Shown here one piece after another: positions 27,575-37,459 of a stretch of DNA of 40,170 nucleotides (its first letter is position 1; every line of letters begins with the position of its first letter). The notes under the pieces were generated by a model. The model saw only the letters and a program-made list of their open reading frames with translations, was not told the origin of the DNA and made no database searches. This stretch comes from an uncultured Actinomycetes bacterium. Its GTDB lineage: Bacteria > Actinomycetota > CADDZG01 > WHSQ01. A program made the position numbers and the translations under genes. Where the stretch lies: the NCBI GenBank assembly GCA_937863385.1, contig CALMBW010000005.1:1-40170 (forward strand), given 5' to 3'.

Positions 27575-28606
27575 TTAGTGACGGGTCGAGGAGATGAGCA
27601 CCCGCTTGAGCGCCTCGAACTCCTCGAGGCATTTGCCGGAGCCGATCGCCACGGCGATCAAGGGGTCTTCGGCGATGTGGATCGGCATCCCCGTCTCGTG
27701 CTTCAGACGCTCGTCGAGACCCCGGAGAAGCGCGCCTCCCCCCGCCAGGACGATCCCCTTGTCCATGATGTCTGCGGCCAGCTCGGGGGGGGTCTTGTCC
27801 AGCGTGTTCTTGACCGCGTCCACGATCGAGTTCACAGGCTCTTCGATGGCCCGGCGGATCTCTTCAGCAGACACGACGATCGTCTTGGGGAGGCCGGTCA
27901 CGAGGTCACGGCCACGGATCTCGGCCTGCTGCTCCTCGGGCATCGGGAATGCGGACGCTATCGCCATCTTGATCTCTTCAGCGGTGCGCTCACCGAGCAT
28001 CAGGGAGTATTCCTTCTTGATGTAGTTGATGATGCTCTCATCGAGCTCGTCACCGCCGATGCGGATGCTTTGGCTGGTAACGATCCCCCCGAGAGACACG
28101 ACTGCAACCTCGGTGGTTCCTCCGCCGATGTCGACGACCATGTTGCCGGTGGGCTCGTGCACCGGAAGACCGGCCCCGATCGCCGCTGCCATCGGTTCCT
28201 CGATGATGAATGCGCTACGTGCGCCTGCCGAGATGCTTGCTTCTTCGACAGCGCGTTGCTCGACACCTGTGATGCCAGATGGGACACAGATAACGACGCG
28301 CGGCTTCGCTAGGAAACTGCGACGGTGAACCTTCTGGATGAAATAACGGAGCATCTTCTCGGTGACATCGAAGTCTGCGATGACGCCGTCCTTCAGAGGA
28401 CGGATCGCAACGATGTGGGCCGGCGTCCGGCCGATCATCCGCTTGGCTTCCGATCCGACGGCAAGGATGGCGCCGGTTTTCGTGTTGATGGCGACGACCG
28501 AAGGTTCGTTGAGCACGATCCCCCGGCCTCGGACATACACGAGCGTGTTGGCGGTTCCGAGGTCCACGGCCATGTCGCGGCCGATGAACGAGAAGAGATT
28601 GTCCAT
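27575..28606 (-). CDS. mreB: Actin-like rod-shape protein MreB
   Basis: MreB forms membrane-associated filaments that guide lateral wall synthesis. The 343-residue length is normal. Nucleotide-binding segments include [25 protein letters not shown] at the N-terminus, [16 protein letters not shown] as phosphate-2 loop and [13 protein letters not shown] near the C-terminus. The N-terminus [15 protein letters not shown] resembles membrane-inserting helices of the family. ATG at 28604-28606 has AGGAG about 12 nt upstream. A 129-bp gap to ndk, with a hairpin, suggests its own promoter. A short palindrome (27547-27565) follows the stop. Confidence 0.98.
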   Translation of the reverse strand: MDNLFSFIGRDMAVDLGTANTLVYVRGRGIVLNEPSVVAINTKTGAILAVGSEAKRMIGRTPAHIVAIRPLKDGVIADFDVTEKMLRYFIQKVHRRSFLAKPRVVICVPSGITGVEQRAVEEASISAGARSAFIIEEPMAAAIGAGLPVHEPTGNMVVDIGGGTTEVAVVSLGGIVTSQSIRIGGDELDESIINYIKKEYSLMLGERTAEEIKMAIASAFPMPEEQQAEIRGRDLVTGLPKTIVVSAEEIRRAIEEPVNSIVDAVKNTLDKTPPELAADIMDKGIVLAGGGALLRGLDERLKHETGMPIHIAEDPLIAVAIGSGKCLEEFEALKRVLISSTRH

Positions 28607-28706
28607 CTTTCTGATACTCCTGAGGTTGCTGTTCGTTGTGTGACTGCTTGTGCGCTAGTTCGCTAAGAGTAGCCCACCCCGGCCCATCTCGCACCGGGCG
28701 CGCAAT

Positions 28707-28726
28707 GGCGGTCCTGGTGGACCGCC
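28707..28726 (-). terminator. Hairpin downstream of ndk
   Basis: A perfect 8-bp inverted repeat, GGCGGTCC with GGACCGCC, and a four-base loop lie 10 nt past the ndk stop, upstream of mreB. A U-tract is missing, so it may be a weak or Rho-assisted terminator separating the valS-folC-ndk transcript from mreB. Confidence 0.5.
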
Positions 28727-28735
28727 TCGGCCACC

Positions 28736-29146
28736 CTACCGCGCGAAGAAGAGACCGATCTCCCGTTCCGCCGAGGCTGGGGAATCGGACCCATGAACGA
28801 TGTTCTCGGAGATGAAGCTCGCGAAGTCACCACGGATGGAGCCCGGCGCCGCTTCGATCGGATCGGTCGCGCCCATGATCTGGCGCATCCCGGCGATAGC
28901 ATCTGGCCCCTCGACGACCATCGCCACGACTGGGCCGGAGGTGATGAAGTTCACGAGCTCCCCGAAGAAGGGGCGCTCCTTGTGCTCGCCGTAGTGCTCT
29001 TCGGCTAGCGCCTGGTCGATGGTGAACCGCTTCATCTCGGTGATGTCGTAGCCCTTAGCTTCGATCCGGGAAACAACCTCTCCGACCAAGCGGCGGCGCA
29101 CCCCATCGGGTTTCACCATGATGAAAGTCTTCTGTACGTCAGCCAA
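28736..29146 (-). CDS. ndk: Nucleoside diphosphate kinase
   Basis: Ndk balances nucleoside triphosphate pools by a phosphohistidine mechanism. The 136-residue protein has [13 protein letters not shown] at the start, the nucleotide-contact region [18 protein letters not shown] and catalytic His118 in ENIVHGSDS. The start is TTG at 29144-29146, with GAGGAGG about 6 nt upstream, which outweighs the rarity of TTG. It lies 15 nt downstream of folC and probably shares its transcript. Confidence 0.98.
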   Translation of the reverse strand: MADVQKTFIMVKPDGVRRRLVGEVVSRIEAKGYDITEMKRFTIDQALAEEHYGEHKERPFFGELVNFITSGPVVAMVVEGPDAIAGMRQIMGATDPIEAAPGSIRGDFASFISENIVHGSDSPASAEREIGLFFAR

Positions 29147-29161
29147 TCAGAACCTCCTCAA

Positions 29162-30469
29162 CTAGCGGCGCAGAACACTGCGCGCTTCTCCAACCACGTA
29201 ATGGGATCCGGTAACGCAGACGAGGTCACCGGGCTGGGCGATCGCAATGGCTCGGCTAACGGCCGCTCCCACATCCTCGATCACTTCGGTGGTCAAACCT
29301 AACGCCTCGGCCGCCCTAGCAAGCTCACTCGGACCCACTGATCGTGAGGAGCGTGCTTTGGTCACGACGAGGTGGGCGTTCAGGCGGGCGAGCTCGGTGA
29401 GCATCCCTGCGTGGTCCTTGTCTTCGAGGATCCCGACCACGACCAGCACGCGCTCGAAAGGAAAAGCTTCGATCAACGAAGAAACGAGCGCCGACATCCC
29501 CTCCGGGTTGTGCGCCACGTCCAGGACCACCGCCGCTTCCGATCCACTGGCGAGCCGGACAGTTTCCAAGCGACCGTCCACGGTGGCCGTCGCCAACCCT
29601 TCTGCAACCAGGGCCTCCTCGAAGGCGCGCGAGGGAAGGAATCGAGTGACTGCCTCGAGCGCCATCGCCGCGTTGTCTCCCTGGTGGTCACCGTGAAGGG
29701 GAAGAAACATCTCGTCATAGGTACCGTTGGAGGTGAAGAGCGTTAGGTATCGCCCGCCGATGGCAAGCGTGTTCTCGGTCGCCCCGAAGTCCCTTTGGAT
29801 CACGCTGACGTTGGCCTCGACCGCTTCTGCTTCTTCGGTGATAACCCCAAGAGCATCGGGACTGAGCTCACCCGTTATCACTTGGGCCCCCGGCTTGATG
29901 ATCCCGGACTTCTCACGGGCGATGGTGGCACGGTCGGTGCCCAAGAGGGCGGTGTGGTCCAGAGCGATGTTCGTGATCACCGCCACCGGGGCAAGGATCA
30001 CATTCGTCGCATCCCATCGGCCACCCAATCCGACCTCGACAACGAGCACATCCACCGGTTTTTCGGTGGCCCAAAGGAAGAACATCGCCGTCAACACCTC
30101 GAAGTAGGAAAGGCGTTCTCCGAGGTTGCCCTCGACGACTTCGAGGTACGGCTGGATGTGATCGAAAACCTCGCCGAACTCGTCGTCTGAGATCGACGCT
30201 CCGTTGAAGGCGATGCGCTCGTTGACCGACCCGAGATGGGGTGATGTGTAGGTCCCGACATTCAGCCCGGCAGCAGCTAACAGCGATGTCGCGATGCGGG
30301 CGGTTGACGTCTTCCCGTTCGTTCCGGTGATGTGGATCGCGGGGATGCCTCGCTCGGGATGATCGAGCGCCGTGCAGATGGCCTCGATCCGTTCGAGTGA
30401 GGGGGACATGTGCTTCATGGCATCCACGCCCAGCGCCTCTAGATGGGCGCAAGCCTCCTTGTAGCCCAT
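29162..30469 (-). CDS. folC: Folylpolyglutamate synthase / dihydrofolate synthase
   Basis: FolC adds glutamate to dihydropteroate or folates, keeping them in the cell. The 435-residue Mur-ligase-type protein has the P-loop HITGTNGKTST at 46-56, the folate-binding segment SPHLGSVNERIAFNG, VVEVGLGGRWDATN, and TNIALDHTALLG, which holds the magnesium ligand His. The C-terminal domain contains LDVAHNPEGM. ATG at 30467-30469 is 2 nt after the valS stop. The valS-folC pairing is common in Gram-positive bacteria. Confidence 0.97.
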   Translation of the reverse strand: MGYKEACAHLEALGVDAMKHMSPSLERIEAICTALDHPERGIPAIHITGTNGKTSTARIATSLLAAAGLNVGTYTSPHLGSVNERIAFNGASISDDEFGEVFDHIQPYLEVVEGNLGERLSYFEVLTAMFFLWATEKPVDVLVVEVGLGGRWDATNVILAPVAVITNIALDHTALLGTDRATIAREKSGIIKPGAQVITGELSPDALGVITEEAEAVEANVSVIQRDFGATENTLAIGGRYLTLFTSNGTYDEMFLPLHGDHQGDNAAMALEAVTRFLPSRAFEEALVAEGLATATVDGRLETVRLASGSEAAVVLDVAHNPEGMSALVSSLIEAFPFERVLVVVGILEDKDHAGMLTELARLNAHLVVTKARSSRSVGPSELARAAEALGLTTEVIEDVGAAVSRAIAIAQPGDLVCVTGSHYVVGEARSVLRR

Positions 30470-30471
30470 GC

Positions 30472-33096
30472 CTAACCGCCGAGTGCTTCTAGTTGGACTT
30501 CCAGCTTCGCCTTGGCCGCGCGATATTCGTCCAACTTCGCGCGTTCCTTCGAAACAACGTCGGGTGGCGCCTTGGCCACGAAGCCGCTATTGGCGAGTTT
30601 GCGTTCACCACGATCGATCTCGGACCGTGTTTCGGCGATCCGCTTGACCAGACGCTGTCTCTCGGCGTCTATGTCGATGACGCCTCCCAGGTCTAGTGCC
30701 GCTTCGATCCCTGCGGTCGTCACGGTTCTGACGAAACTTCCTCCGCTCGGTAGCTCACCGACCAGATCGATCTTCTCGAGCCTGGCGAGTGTCTGGATCG
30801 CATCACTCATGTCGGTAAGTTCGGCGGCGTAGCCGTGTGCCACGATCAACGCGGGAACACGCTTGCCCTGGGGGATCTCCCTGTCGACCTTTATCCGGCG
30901 CAGCATCGTGACGAGATCCTGGAACCGATCGAGCACCCCCTCGGCAACGGCGTCGATGCGCCCGCCAGGCTGCGGCCACTCGGCGTCCATGATCGAGCCA
31001 CCACGCAACTTGCCCCACAGCTCTTCGGTTAGGAAAGGCATGACCGGGTGCAAAGCTCTAAGGATCGAGTCGAGCACCTCGACCAACACCCCTTTGACCA
31101 CAACGTCGTCGTCCGAGCCGAGACGCATCTTCGCGAGCTCGATGTACCAGTCGCAATACTCGCTCCAGATGAATCGATGCAGTGTGCGCATCCCCTCAGC
31201 CAAGTTGAAAGCGTCGAGGTGGCGTTCGTACTCGGCGATCGTTGCGTCGAGACGCGAAAGGATCCAACGGTCGGTCACATCCAGACGTTCCAGATCGGTG
31301 ATCTCCGGACGCTCATCGCCCAATGCCATCAGCACGAAACGCGAGGCATTCCAAAGCTTGTTAGCGAAGTTTCGAGCGCCTTCGATCCTGTCTTCGGCGA
31401 AGTTCACGTCGTTGCCGGACGTTGCCGAGGAAGCGAGAGAGAACCGGAGAGCATCGGCCCCGAATCGCTCGATCAGGTCCAAGGGGTCGATGACGTTGCC
31501 GAGAGACTTCGACATCTTCTTGCCCGTCTTGTCGCGCACGATGCCGTGGATCAGCACATCACGGAACGGGATGTCGTCAAGGAGATAGAGACTCGAGAAG
31601 ATCATCCGGGCCACCCACAGGTAAAGGATCTCGTACCCGGTCACCATCAAGGCTGTTGGGTAGAAAGCTTTTAGGTCTGGTGTCTCCTTGGGCCAGCCGA
31701 GGGTCGAAAAGGGCCACAACTGGCTGGAGAACCACGTGTCGAGCACATCTGGGTCTTGCCTGAGGTCGCCCGACCCACACTTGTTGCACTCAGAGGGATC
31801 TTCCAGAGCAGCGAACACCTCGTCACAGGAGTCGCAATACCAAACCGGTATCCGATGTCCCCACCAGATCTGACGCGAGATGCACCAGTCTCGAACGTTG
31901 TTCATCCAATCGAGGTACTGCTTCGCGAATCGTTGAGGAACGATACGGATGTCCCCGTCGGCGACCGCGGCGATCGCCGGACCCGCCAGAGGGGCCATCG
32001 CCACGAACCACTGTTCGGAAAGCCACGGTTCGATCTCGGTGTTACAGCGATAGCAGTGGCCGACTGAGTGGACGTAGGGCCTCTCGACCTTCTCGACATC
32101 TCCGCGTTCCTGAAGGAACTCGAGAACCGCGGCACGCGCCTCGTACCTAGTCAGACCTGCGAACTGACCACCCAGTTCGTTTACGACCGCCTTGGAATCA
32201 AAGATGTTGATCTGCTCGGCCCCCGCACGCTCCCCTATCTCGAAGTCGTTCGGATCGTGGGCCGGGGTCACCTTCACAGCGCCGGTTCCAAACTCGGGAT
32301 CGACGTGCTCGTCGGCGACCACCACGAGCTCACGCTTGGGAAAGACGGGGTGGATGAGACGCTTCCCGACAACATCCGAATAGCGTCCGTCGTCGGGATG
32401 AACGGCGACACAAGAGTCGCCGAGCATCGTCTCCAAACGTGTCGTCGCAACCGAGATGCTGCCCGTTCCATCCTCGAACGCGTAACGGAAGGTCACGATC
32501 TCGCCGGCGACATCCTCGTGCTCTACCTCGATATCTGACAGTGCGGTCTCGTGGAAGGGGCACCAGTTGATGATCCGGTTCCCGCGATAGATGAGCCCCT
32601 CGTCGAACCACCGCACGAAAACTGTGCGAACAGCAAGGGACAACCCCTCGTCCATCGTGAATCGTTCCCGTTCCCAGTCGCACATCAGACCAAGGCGGCG
32701 AACCTGGTCGATCATGCGGCCGCCGTACTCTGCCTTCCACTCCCACACTCGCTCGATGAAGGCCTCTCGCCCCATCTCGTTACGATCTAGTCCTTCCTTA
32801 CGAAGCTCGCGCTCGACGACGTTCTGAGTCGCTATCCCCGCATGGTCAGACCCGTAGAGGAACAAGACCTCTTTGCCTTGGAGCCGGGCACGCCGCGCGT
32901 AGAGATCCATATGGGTCTGCCCGAACGCGTGACCCATATGCAAGCGGCCGGTCACGTTGGGTGGGGGTATGACCAGGCACCAAGGCTCCTTATCCGAGTG
33001 AGGATCGGCCCTGAAATAGCCGTCACGCTCCCAGCGTGCGTAAAGGTCGCCCTCTATCTCGGCAGGTTGATACGCGGTAGGTAGTGGTTCGGTCAC
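30472..33096 (-). CDS. valS: Valyl-tRNA synthetase
   Basis: ValS charges tRNA-Val. The class I synthetase of 874 residues has the HIGH-type motif HMGH at 53-56 after PPPNVTGRL, an editing domain (about 180-330, with SVATTRLETMLGD), zinc-binding cysteine pairs (CDSCDE and CNKCGSG), and KMSKS near residue 526. A C-terminal coiled coil (RIAETRSEIDRGERKLAN) binds tRNA. The start is GTG at 33094-33096 with AGGAG about 5 nt upstream; it overlaps the stop of the DUF3352-like gene as GTGA. The C-terminal domain is of normal length. Confidence 0.98.
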   Translation of the reverse strand: MTEPLPTAYQPAEIEGDLYARWERDGYFRADPHSDKEPWCLVIPPPNVTGRLHMGHAFGQTHMDLYARRARLQGKEVLFLYGSDHAGIATQNVVERELRKEGLDRNEMGREAFIERVWEWKAEYGGRMIDQVRRLGLMCDWERERFTMDEGLSLAVRTVFVRWFDEGLIYRGNRIINWCPFHETALSDIEVEHEDVAGEIVTFRYAFEDGTGSISVATTRLETMLGDSCVAVHPDDGRYSDVVGKRLIHPVFPKRELVVVADEHVDPEFGTGAVKVTPAHDPNDFEIGERAGAEQINIFDSKAVVNELGGQFAGLTRYEARAAVLEFLQERGDVEKVERPYVHSVGHCYRCNTEIEPWLSEQWFVAMAPLAGPAIAAVADGDIRIVPQRFAKQYLDWMNNVRDWCISRQIWWGHRIPVWYCDSCDEVFAALEDPSECNKCGSGDLRQDPDVLDTWFSSQLWPFSTLGWPKETPDLKAFYPTALMVTGYEILYLWVARMIFSSLYLLDDIPFRDVLIHGIVRDKTGKKMSKSLGNVIDPLDLIERFGADALRFSLASSATSGNDVNFAEDRIEGARNFANKLWNASRFVLMALGDERPEITDLERLDVTDRWILSRLDATIAEYERHLDAFNLAEGMRTLHRFIWSEYCDWYIELAKMRLGSDDDVVVKGVLVEVLDSILRALHPVMPFLTEELWGKLRGGSIMDAEWPQPGGRIDAVAEGVLDRFQDLVTMLRRIKVDREIPQGKRVPALIVAHGYAAELTDMSDAIQTLARLEKIDLVGELPSGGSFVRTVTTAGIEAALDLGGVIDIDAERQRLVKRIAETRSEIDRGERKLANSGFVAKAPPDVVSKERAKLDEYRAAKAKLEVQLEALGG

Positions 33097-34145
33097 TTGA
33101 CTCCTATGAAGATGCGGATCGTCCGGTCCGTGCGCGTCCCGAGAACGATATGGGATATGTACCGGGCCAGATCAAACAAGCCGTCCGGACCCCTACCCAG
33201 CATCGGCAGAAACCCAGCCAACGTCTCGATCCTCCCCACATCGAAGACCAGGGACGACGAATACCCATCTTCGAGGGTGTCGTCATAGCCCCGATCTCCG
33301 CCGGCCATGACCCCACTGAGCCGCAGGGCGGTGATGACCCGAGGCGCGGCCTCGTCCAGGGAGCGCAGGAGACCCTCGAACCGGTCCACCGGCAGGATGT
33401 CTGCCTCGTCGAGACGGCCGAGCAGCTGCAGGATGTCACCAGGGGTGACCTCGTCGAGCTGAAAGCCGGGGGCCGAGATGTCAAGGGCGATGCCTTCACT
33501 CCTGGCCGTCCCGGAGGCGGCCAGGAGTGATCCGTCCTGCTTCGCAAAGAGGGAAAGGATCCGGTCGTCCGGCAGCGGGTCGATCACCTCCTGGAACCCC
33601 TCGTCACCTTCAAGTGACCCACGATCCGACACTGCGGTACGGGCGGCAGCCGTCACGGCAGCATCGTTGCCGATAACCAACAGGTCTTCGACCACCTCGA
33701 AAGAGATCCCACTTCGACCCTTCAGCGCCTGTCGCGCCGCCGCAAGCGCTTGGTTTCGTTCATCCTCCTCGATACTCAAGAGAACGGCCTGTCCGGTGTC
33801 CGCAGGAAGGACGAAGAACCCCATCTGATGGCCCAGCCACCCCGAAACGTCGCGTCGGTAGCTCATCCCCGAGACTCGCAAGACGGGATCGAGCAGCCGG
33901 CCGAGTGCTTCTTTCAGATCCTCTGCATCTTTGAGATCAATGGGCAGTCTTGCGAGCAGGTCACTGAGGGCAAGCTGCTGCTGCGTTGACGGACGAAGGT
34001 AGAGGTGCGCGTACGCCGCCACATCGGATGGCACGAACCGAACGATCTCGTCCCGGGCTGGTTTGTGAAAGAGCCACAACACGAACGAACCCATCGCCGT
34101 CAAGACGAACGAAGCCACGAGCAGCCAGGTGATCTTGGTCCTCAT
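33093..34145 (-). CDS. DUF3352-like membrane-anchored protein
   Basis: The protein has 350 residues, with one N-terminal membrane anchor (about 7-25) and a large extracytoplasmic domain. The segment FVPSDVAAYAHLYLRPSTQQQ, followed by a repeat of the same style at about 240-290, resembles DUF3352 proteins, which have no known function. The rest is alpha/beta with many acidic residues (GFFVLPADTGQAVLLSIEEDE). The ATG at 34143-34145 fits the anchor. It is 25 nt downstream of the GT-C gene and its stop overlaps the valS start, so the three are likely co-transcribed. The family assignment is by pattern only. Confidence 0.7.
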   Translation of the reverse strand: MRTKITWLLVASFVLTAMGSFVLWLFHKPARDEIVRFVPSDVAAYAHLYLRPSTQQQLALSDLLARLPIDLKDAEDLKEALGRLLDPVLRVSGMSYRRDVSGWLGHQMGFFVLPADTGQAVLLSIEEDERNQALAAARQALKGRSGISFEVVEDLLVIGNDAAVTAAARTAVSDRGSLEGDEGFQEVIDPLPDDRILSLFAKQDGSLLAASGTARSEGIALDISAPGFQLDEVTPGDILQLLGRLDEADILPVDRFEGLLRSLDEAAPRVITALRLSGVMAGGDRGYDDTLEDGYSSSLVFDVGRIETLAGFLPMLGRGPDGLFDLARYISHIVLGTRTDRTIRIFIGVK

Positions 34146-34170
34146 CGGCCCACGACGTTACACGGGGACT

Positions 34171-35355
34171 TCAGATCAAGACGTTTCGATAGAAAAGGAT
34201 CGCCATCGGATACGACATCGCTACCAGCACACCGGTCAAGGCGAATCGGAACCACACGGGCATCCTCGGCAGGAGGATCACCACCGGTAACAACACCGAC
34301 TCGATCCGATAGAGGCTTGCTTGACCACCCAGCGTCAGAGGGAAGAGCCACAGGGCAGCGGTCGCAAGGACCACCCAAGACTCCTTCGGATCGAGCTTCC
34401 TCCACTGCACTAGGCACACAGATACGATCGACACCACAGTCACGGCCGCCAGCACCGTGTGCAACCGTGGCACCGATCCCAGCTCGAGGCCCGTATCGAA
34501 GATGGGGCGCGCCACATCGAACAGTCGCTCGGTCGGAAGATTGGTGCCATAGTTGAACTGCGACTGGACCTTGAAGAATCCTCCCCAGCTCCCCGTCTGA
34601 CTCCACTGAAGGATCTGTACCGCGCAGAACCCGAGGAGGGTTCCACCTGCAGCGAACATGCCTGCCCTCAACCTCGTTCTACGCGTCAGATCGGAGCGCG
34701 CCATCAAGAGCCAGGCGATGGTGACCGGAGCGATAGCGAAGATGGTCGGATAGGTGAACGCTGCTGCCGCGCCCGCAAGGCCGGCCAGTTGCCACCGCTG
34801 CCTCTCCAGCATCCGCAGGTAGACCAGCATCAGCAGCGTAGTCATCGACATCGGAAAGACTGCTCGGTAATAGACGTGCCCGAAGAAAAAGGCCGCAGCT
34901 CCCAGCGCGAGGAGGGCATGGGACATGCTCCTCGGCAAGAGGAACCATCTCCATAAGACGACAAGCGTGGCGAGCTGGGCCACAACCGAGACCGTCACTC
35001 CCGACGCAACGGGTGACAAGCCGGTCAGGGAAACGGTCTTTAACAGCAGGGGGTACCCCGGGAACCATCCCGCCGTTCCACACCATTGGGTGGGCTCTAC
35101 CGCGAAACCGAGTGTGTCGAGGAGAGCGGTCGTAACAGACAGAGGATCCCACCAAGTGATGTCTATACACCCCGACAAGGTGTATCCGTGGCGAGCGATG
35201 TCGAGATAGTGGAACGAGTCCCAATGCGCCCAGGTCCAGGGATCTAGGTAGCTGTATCCGTCTATCCAAGCTGCTAGCGCAAGGACCGAATTGACGAGCA
35301 GGAATGCGAGGAGCGGCGGCAGCCACGCAAAGACCCCTCGCTCTGCCTGCCTCAT
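34171..35355 (-). CDS. Polytopic GT-C/PIG-V-like glycosyltransferase
   Basis: This integral membrane protein has about ten hydrophobic segments over 394 residues. The first extracytoplasmic loop has WAHWDSFHYLDIARHGY, close to the WD-x-x-x-Y-x-x-IA-x-x-GY pattern of PIG-V-like mannosyltransferases, and WFPGYPLLLK resembles their FFPLYP segment. Such enzymes use polyprenol-phosphate sugars as donors, which agrees with the divergent GT2 gene. I choose ATG at 35353-35355 because TAGGAT lies exactly six bases before it, as expected of a leaderless transcript; ATG at 35361 adds two residues. The acceptor is unknown. Confidence 0.8.
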   Translation of the reverse strand: MRQAERGVFAWLPPLLAFLLVNSVLALAAWIDGYSYLDPWTWAHWDSFHYLDIARHGYTLSGCIDITWWDPLSVTTALLDTLGFAVEPTQWCGTAGWFPGYPLLLKTVSLTGLSPVASGVTVSVVAQLATLVVLWRWFLLPRSMSHALLALGAAAFFFGHVYYRAVFPMSMTTLLMLVYLRMLERQRWQLAGLAGAAAAFTYPTIFAIAPVTIAWLLMARSDLTRRTRLRAGMFAAGGTLLGFCAVQILQWSQTGSWGGFFKVQSQFNYGTNLPTERLFDVARPIFDTGLELGSVPRLHTVLAAVTVVSIVSVCLVQWRKLDPKESWVVLATAALWLFPLTLGGQASLYRIESVLLPVVILLPRMPVWFRFALTGVLVAMSYPMAILFYRNVLI

Positions 35356-35360
35356 AGCCA

Positions 35361-35367
35361 TATCCTA
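35361..35367. promoter_or_regulatory. Near-symmetric -10 element between divergent GT-C and GT2 genes
   Basis: The 7-bp TATCCTA reads TATCCT on the plus strand and TAGGAT on the minus strand; both fit TANNNT. On the minus strand, six bases separate the hexamer from the ATG at 35355, so transcription would begin at that start codon. On the plus strand, 10 bases separate it from the ATG at 35377. Only 15 bp lie between the outermost start codons. No -35 elements were identified. Confidence 0.5.
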
Positions 35368-35376
35368 CGGGTAAGC

Positions 35377-36147
35377 ATGGCAAGCCCCTCGTTCCAGCCG
35401 AAGCCTTACGACAGCCTGTCGGTGATCATGCCTTTCCGCGATGAGCAGGCCACGCTGCGTCACGCCCTCAGTCGCCTCCTCGCCGTCGAGTTCTCCATCC
35501 CTCTTGAAGTTGTCTTGGTCGACGATGGGTCTCAAGATCGCAGCGTCGACACCATCGAAGATCTGCTCTCTTTGGATCACGTCCTTCTCTTGCGCAACGA
35601 AGAGGGCCGGGGGAAGGGGAACGCCGTTCGGAGCGCCCTGAACGATGTGAGTGGCGACATCGTCGCAGTCCTCGATGCCGATCTCGAATACGACCCAGCG
35701 GATCTCGTTCCTCTCGTTAACGCGGTCCGAAGTGGTCAAGCATCCGTGGCCTATGGATGCCGACCCCGCTCGCGCGACAGTTTCTATTCGTTCTGGTACA
35801 TGGTTGGGGGCCGGGCAACCTCGCTATGGGCCAGCCTCCTATTCGGTTCACGCGTTCGAGACATACACACATCGCTGAAGGTAGCCTCGAGAGACCTGTG
35901 GCATTCCCTCGGCTTGCGATGCGATGGATTCGATCTGGACACCGAGATCACGGCGAGATCACTGCGACTCGGTCACCGTATCGTCGAGCTACCGGTCGGC
36001 TATTCGGCCAGAAGCAAGAAAGAAGGAAAGAAGTTGCGATGGACGGCAGGCGTCAAGAGCATGTGGTTGCTCACGCGCATCCGGCTCGAGGCAGCAAAAC
36101 CACCGGCGGCACAAGAGGCTCAACCAGAAACGAACGTAGCGGTCTAG
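35377..36147 (+). CDS. GT2 family glycosyltransferase, DPM-synthase-like
   Basis: This soluble GT-A fold enzyme of 256 residues would transfer a sugar from a nucleotide donor to polyprenol phosphate. It has VVLVDDGSQD with Asp49-Asp50, RNEEGRGKGNAVRSAL, and the metal-binding DADLEYDP with Asp100 and Asp102. GFDLDTEITARSLRLGHRIVELPVGYSARSKKEGKK is typical of dolichyl-phosphate mannose synthases and relatives. No membrane segment follows. The ATG at 35377 is 15 bp from the divergent GT-C gene, and the pair forms a plausible donor-synthesis and transfer unit. No ribosome site is visible, which supports a leaderless or very short leader. Confidence 0.88.
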   Translation: MASPSFQPKPYDSLSVIMPFRDEQATLRHALSRLLAVEFSIPLEVVLVDDGSQDRSVDTIEDLLSLDHVLLLRNEEGRGKGNAVRSALNDVSGDIVAVLDADLEYDPADLVPLVNAVRSGQASVAYGCRPRSRDSFYSFWYMVGGRATSLWASLLFGSRVRDIHTSLKVASRDLWHSLGLRCDGFDLDTEITARSLRLGHRIVELPVGYSARSKKEGKKLRWTAGVKSMWLLTRIRLEAAKPPAAQEAQPETNVAV

Positions 36148-36183
36148 GCGCTGAGTGAAGCAGGACGGTCCAAAGAGGGACCT

Positions 36184-37446
36184 CTAAGCGGAACGTTCCT
36201 TGCGCTCGCGCTCCTTGGGACGGGGCACCAAGGTTGGGTTGACCTTCTCTTGAACGACCTCACGGGTGATGATGCAACGCCCCACGTTCGCTTCGCTCGG
36301 AAGGTCGTACATGACGTTTAGAAGGACCTCTTCAAGGATCGCCCGCAGGCCGCGTGCTCCGGTCTTACGAAGCATCGACTGCTGGGCGATAGCCGCCAGT
36401 GCATCGTCCTCGAACTCGAGCTCTACGCCATCGAACTCGAAGAAGCGCTGGTATTGCCTAACCAGTGCGTTCTTCGGCTCGGTCAGGATATTGATCAGTG
36501 CGTCCTCGTCTAGCTGATGCACCGTGGTGATGACGGGAAGGCGACCGATGAATTCGGGGATCAAGCCGTACTTCAAGAGATCCTCAGGCAGGACCGAAGC
36601 CAAGATGTCGGTTTGCTCACGCTCTTCGATCCCGCGGACATCGGCACCGAATCCGATCCCCTTGCGGCCCACGCGTCCCTCGATGACCTTGTCCAAACCC
36701 GCGAACGCTCCACCGCAGATGAACAGAACGTTGGTCGTGTCGATCTGGATGAACTCTTGATGAGGGTGCTTACGCCCACCTTGAGGAGGCACGCTCGCCG
36801 TAGTGCCTTCGAGGATCTTCAACAGAGCCTGTTGAACCCCCTCGCCGGACACATCTCGGGTGATCGAGGGGTTTTCGGACTTGCGAGCGATCTTGTCGAT
36901 CTCGTCGATGTAGATGATTCCGGTCTCGGCGCGCTTCACGTCGTAGTCCGCGGCCTGGATCAGTTTCAGCAAGATGTTCTCGACGTCCTCGCCGACGTAA
37001 CCGGCCTCGGTCAAGGCGGTCGCATCGGCGATGGCGAAAGGAACGTTGAGCATGCGAGCAAGCGTCTGTGCCAACAACGTCTTGCCGCAACCCGTCGGTC
37101 CGAGCAGCAAGATGTTGCTCTTGGCCAGCTCGACGTCGGACTCCTTACTGCCGACCTGGATCCTCTTGTAGTGGTTGTAGACGGCGACGGAAAGAACCTT
37201 CTTGGCCTGCTCCTGACCAACGATGTAGTCGTTGAGGAATTCGTAGATCTCTTTCGGCTTGGGAAGGTCCTCGAGCTTGAGCTCGGGGGCTTCGGCGAGC
37301 TCTTCCTCGATGATCTCGTTGCAGAGGTCGATGCACTCGTCGCAGATGTACACGCCGGGACCGGCGATGAGTTTCTTAACCTGCTTCTGAGACTTCCCGC
37401 AGAAGCTGCACTTCAGCAGGTCGCCGCCGTCCCCGAACTTTGGCAT
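36184..37446 (-). CDS. clpX: ATP-dependent Clp protease ATP-binding subunit ClpX
   Basis: ClpX unfolds substrates and feeds them to ClpP. The 420-residue protein has a zinc-binding domain with Cys13, Cys16, Cys35 and Cys38, Walker A GPTGCGKT at 116-123, Walker [10 protein letters not shown] (Asp181, Glu182), and the IGF-type loop region ([10 protein letters not shown]). The C-terminal domain is of normal length and ends in Arg/Glu-rich sequence. ATG at 37444-37446 is 13 nt after the clpP stop. It is convergent with the GT2 gene across 36 bp holding a short 5-bp stem. Confidence 0.98.
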   Translation of the reverse strand: MPKFGDGGDLLKCSFCGKSQKQVKKLIAGPGVYICDECIDLCNEIIEEELAEAPELKLEDLPKPKEIYEFLNDYIVGQEQAKKVLSVAVYNHYKRIQVGSKESDVELAKSNILLLGPTGCGKTLLAQTLARMLNVPFAIADATALTEAGYVGEDVENILLKLIQAADYDVKRAETGIIYIDEIDKIARKSENPSITRDVSGEGVQQALLKILEGTTASVPPQGGRKHPHQEFIQIDTTNVLFICGGAFAGLDKVIEGRVGRKGIGFGADVRGIEEREQTDILASVLPEDLLKYGLIPEFIGRLPVITTVHQLDEDALINILTEPKNALVRQYQRFFEFDGVELEFEDDALAAIAQQSMLRKTGARGLRAILEEVLLNVMYDLPSEANVGRCIITREVVQEKVNPTLVPRPKERERKERSA

Positions 37447-37459
37447 CTAGATGTCCCCC

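Noticed and set aside
36167-36182. Short inverted repeat between clpX and the GT2 gene
   Set aside because: Only five base pairs and no U-tract on either strand; too weak to call a terminator, although the convergent position is suitable.
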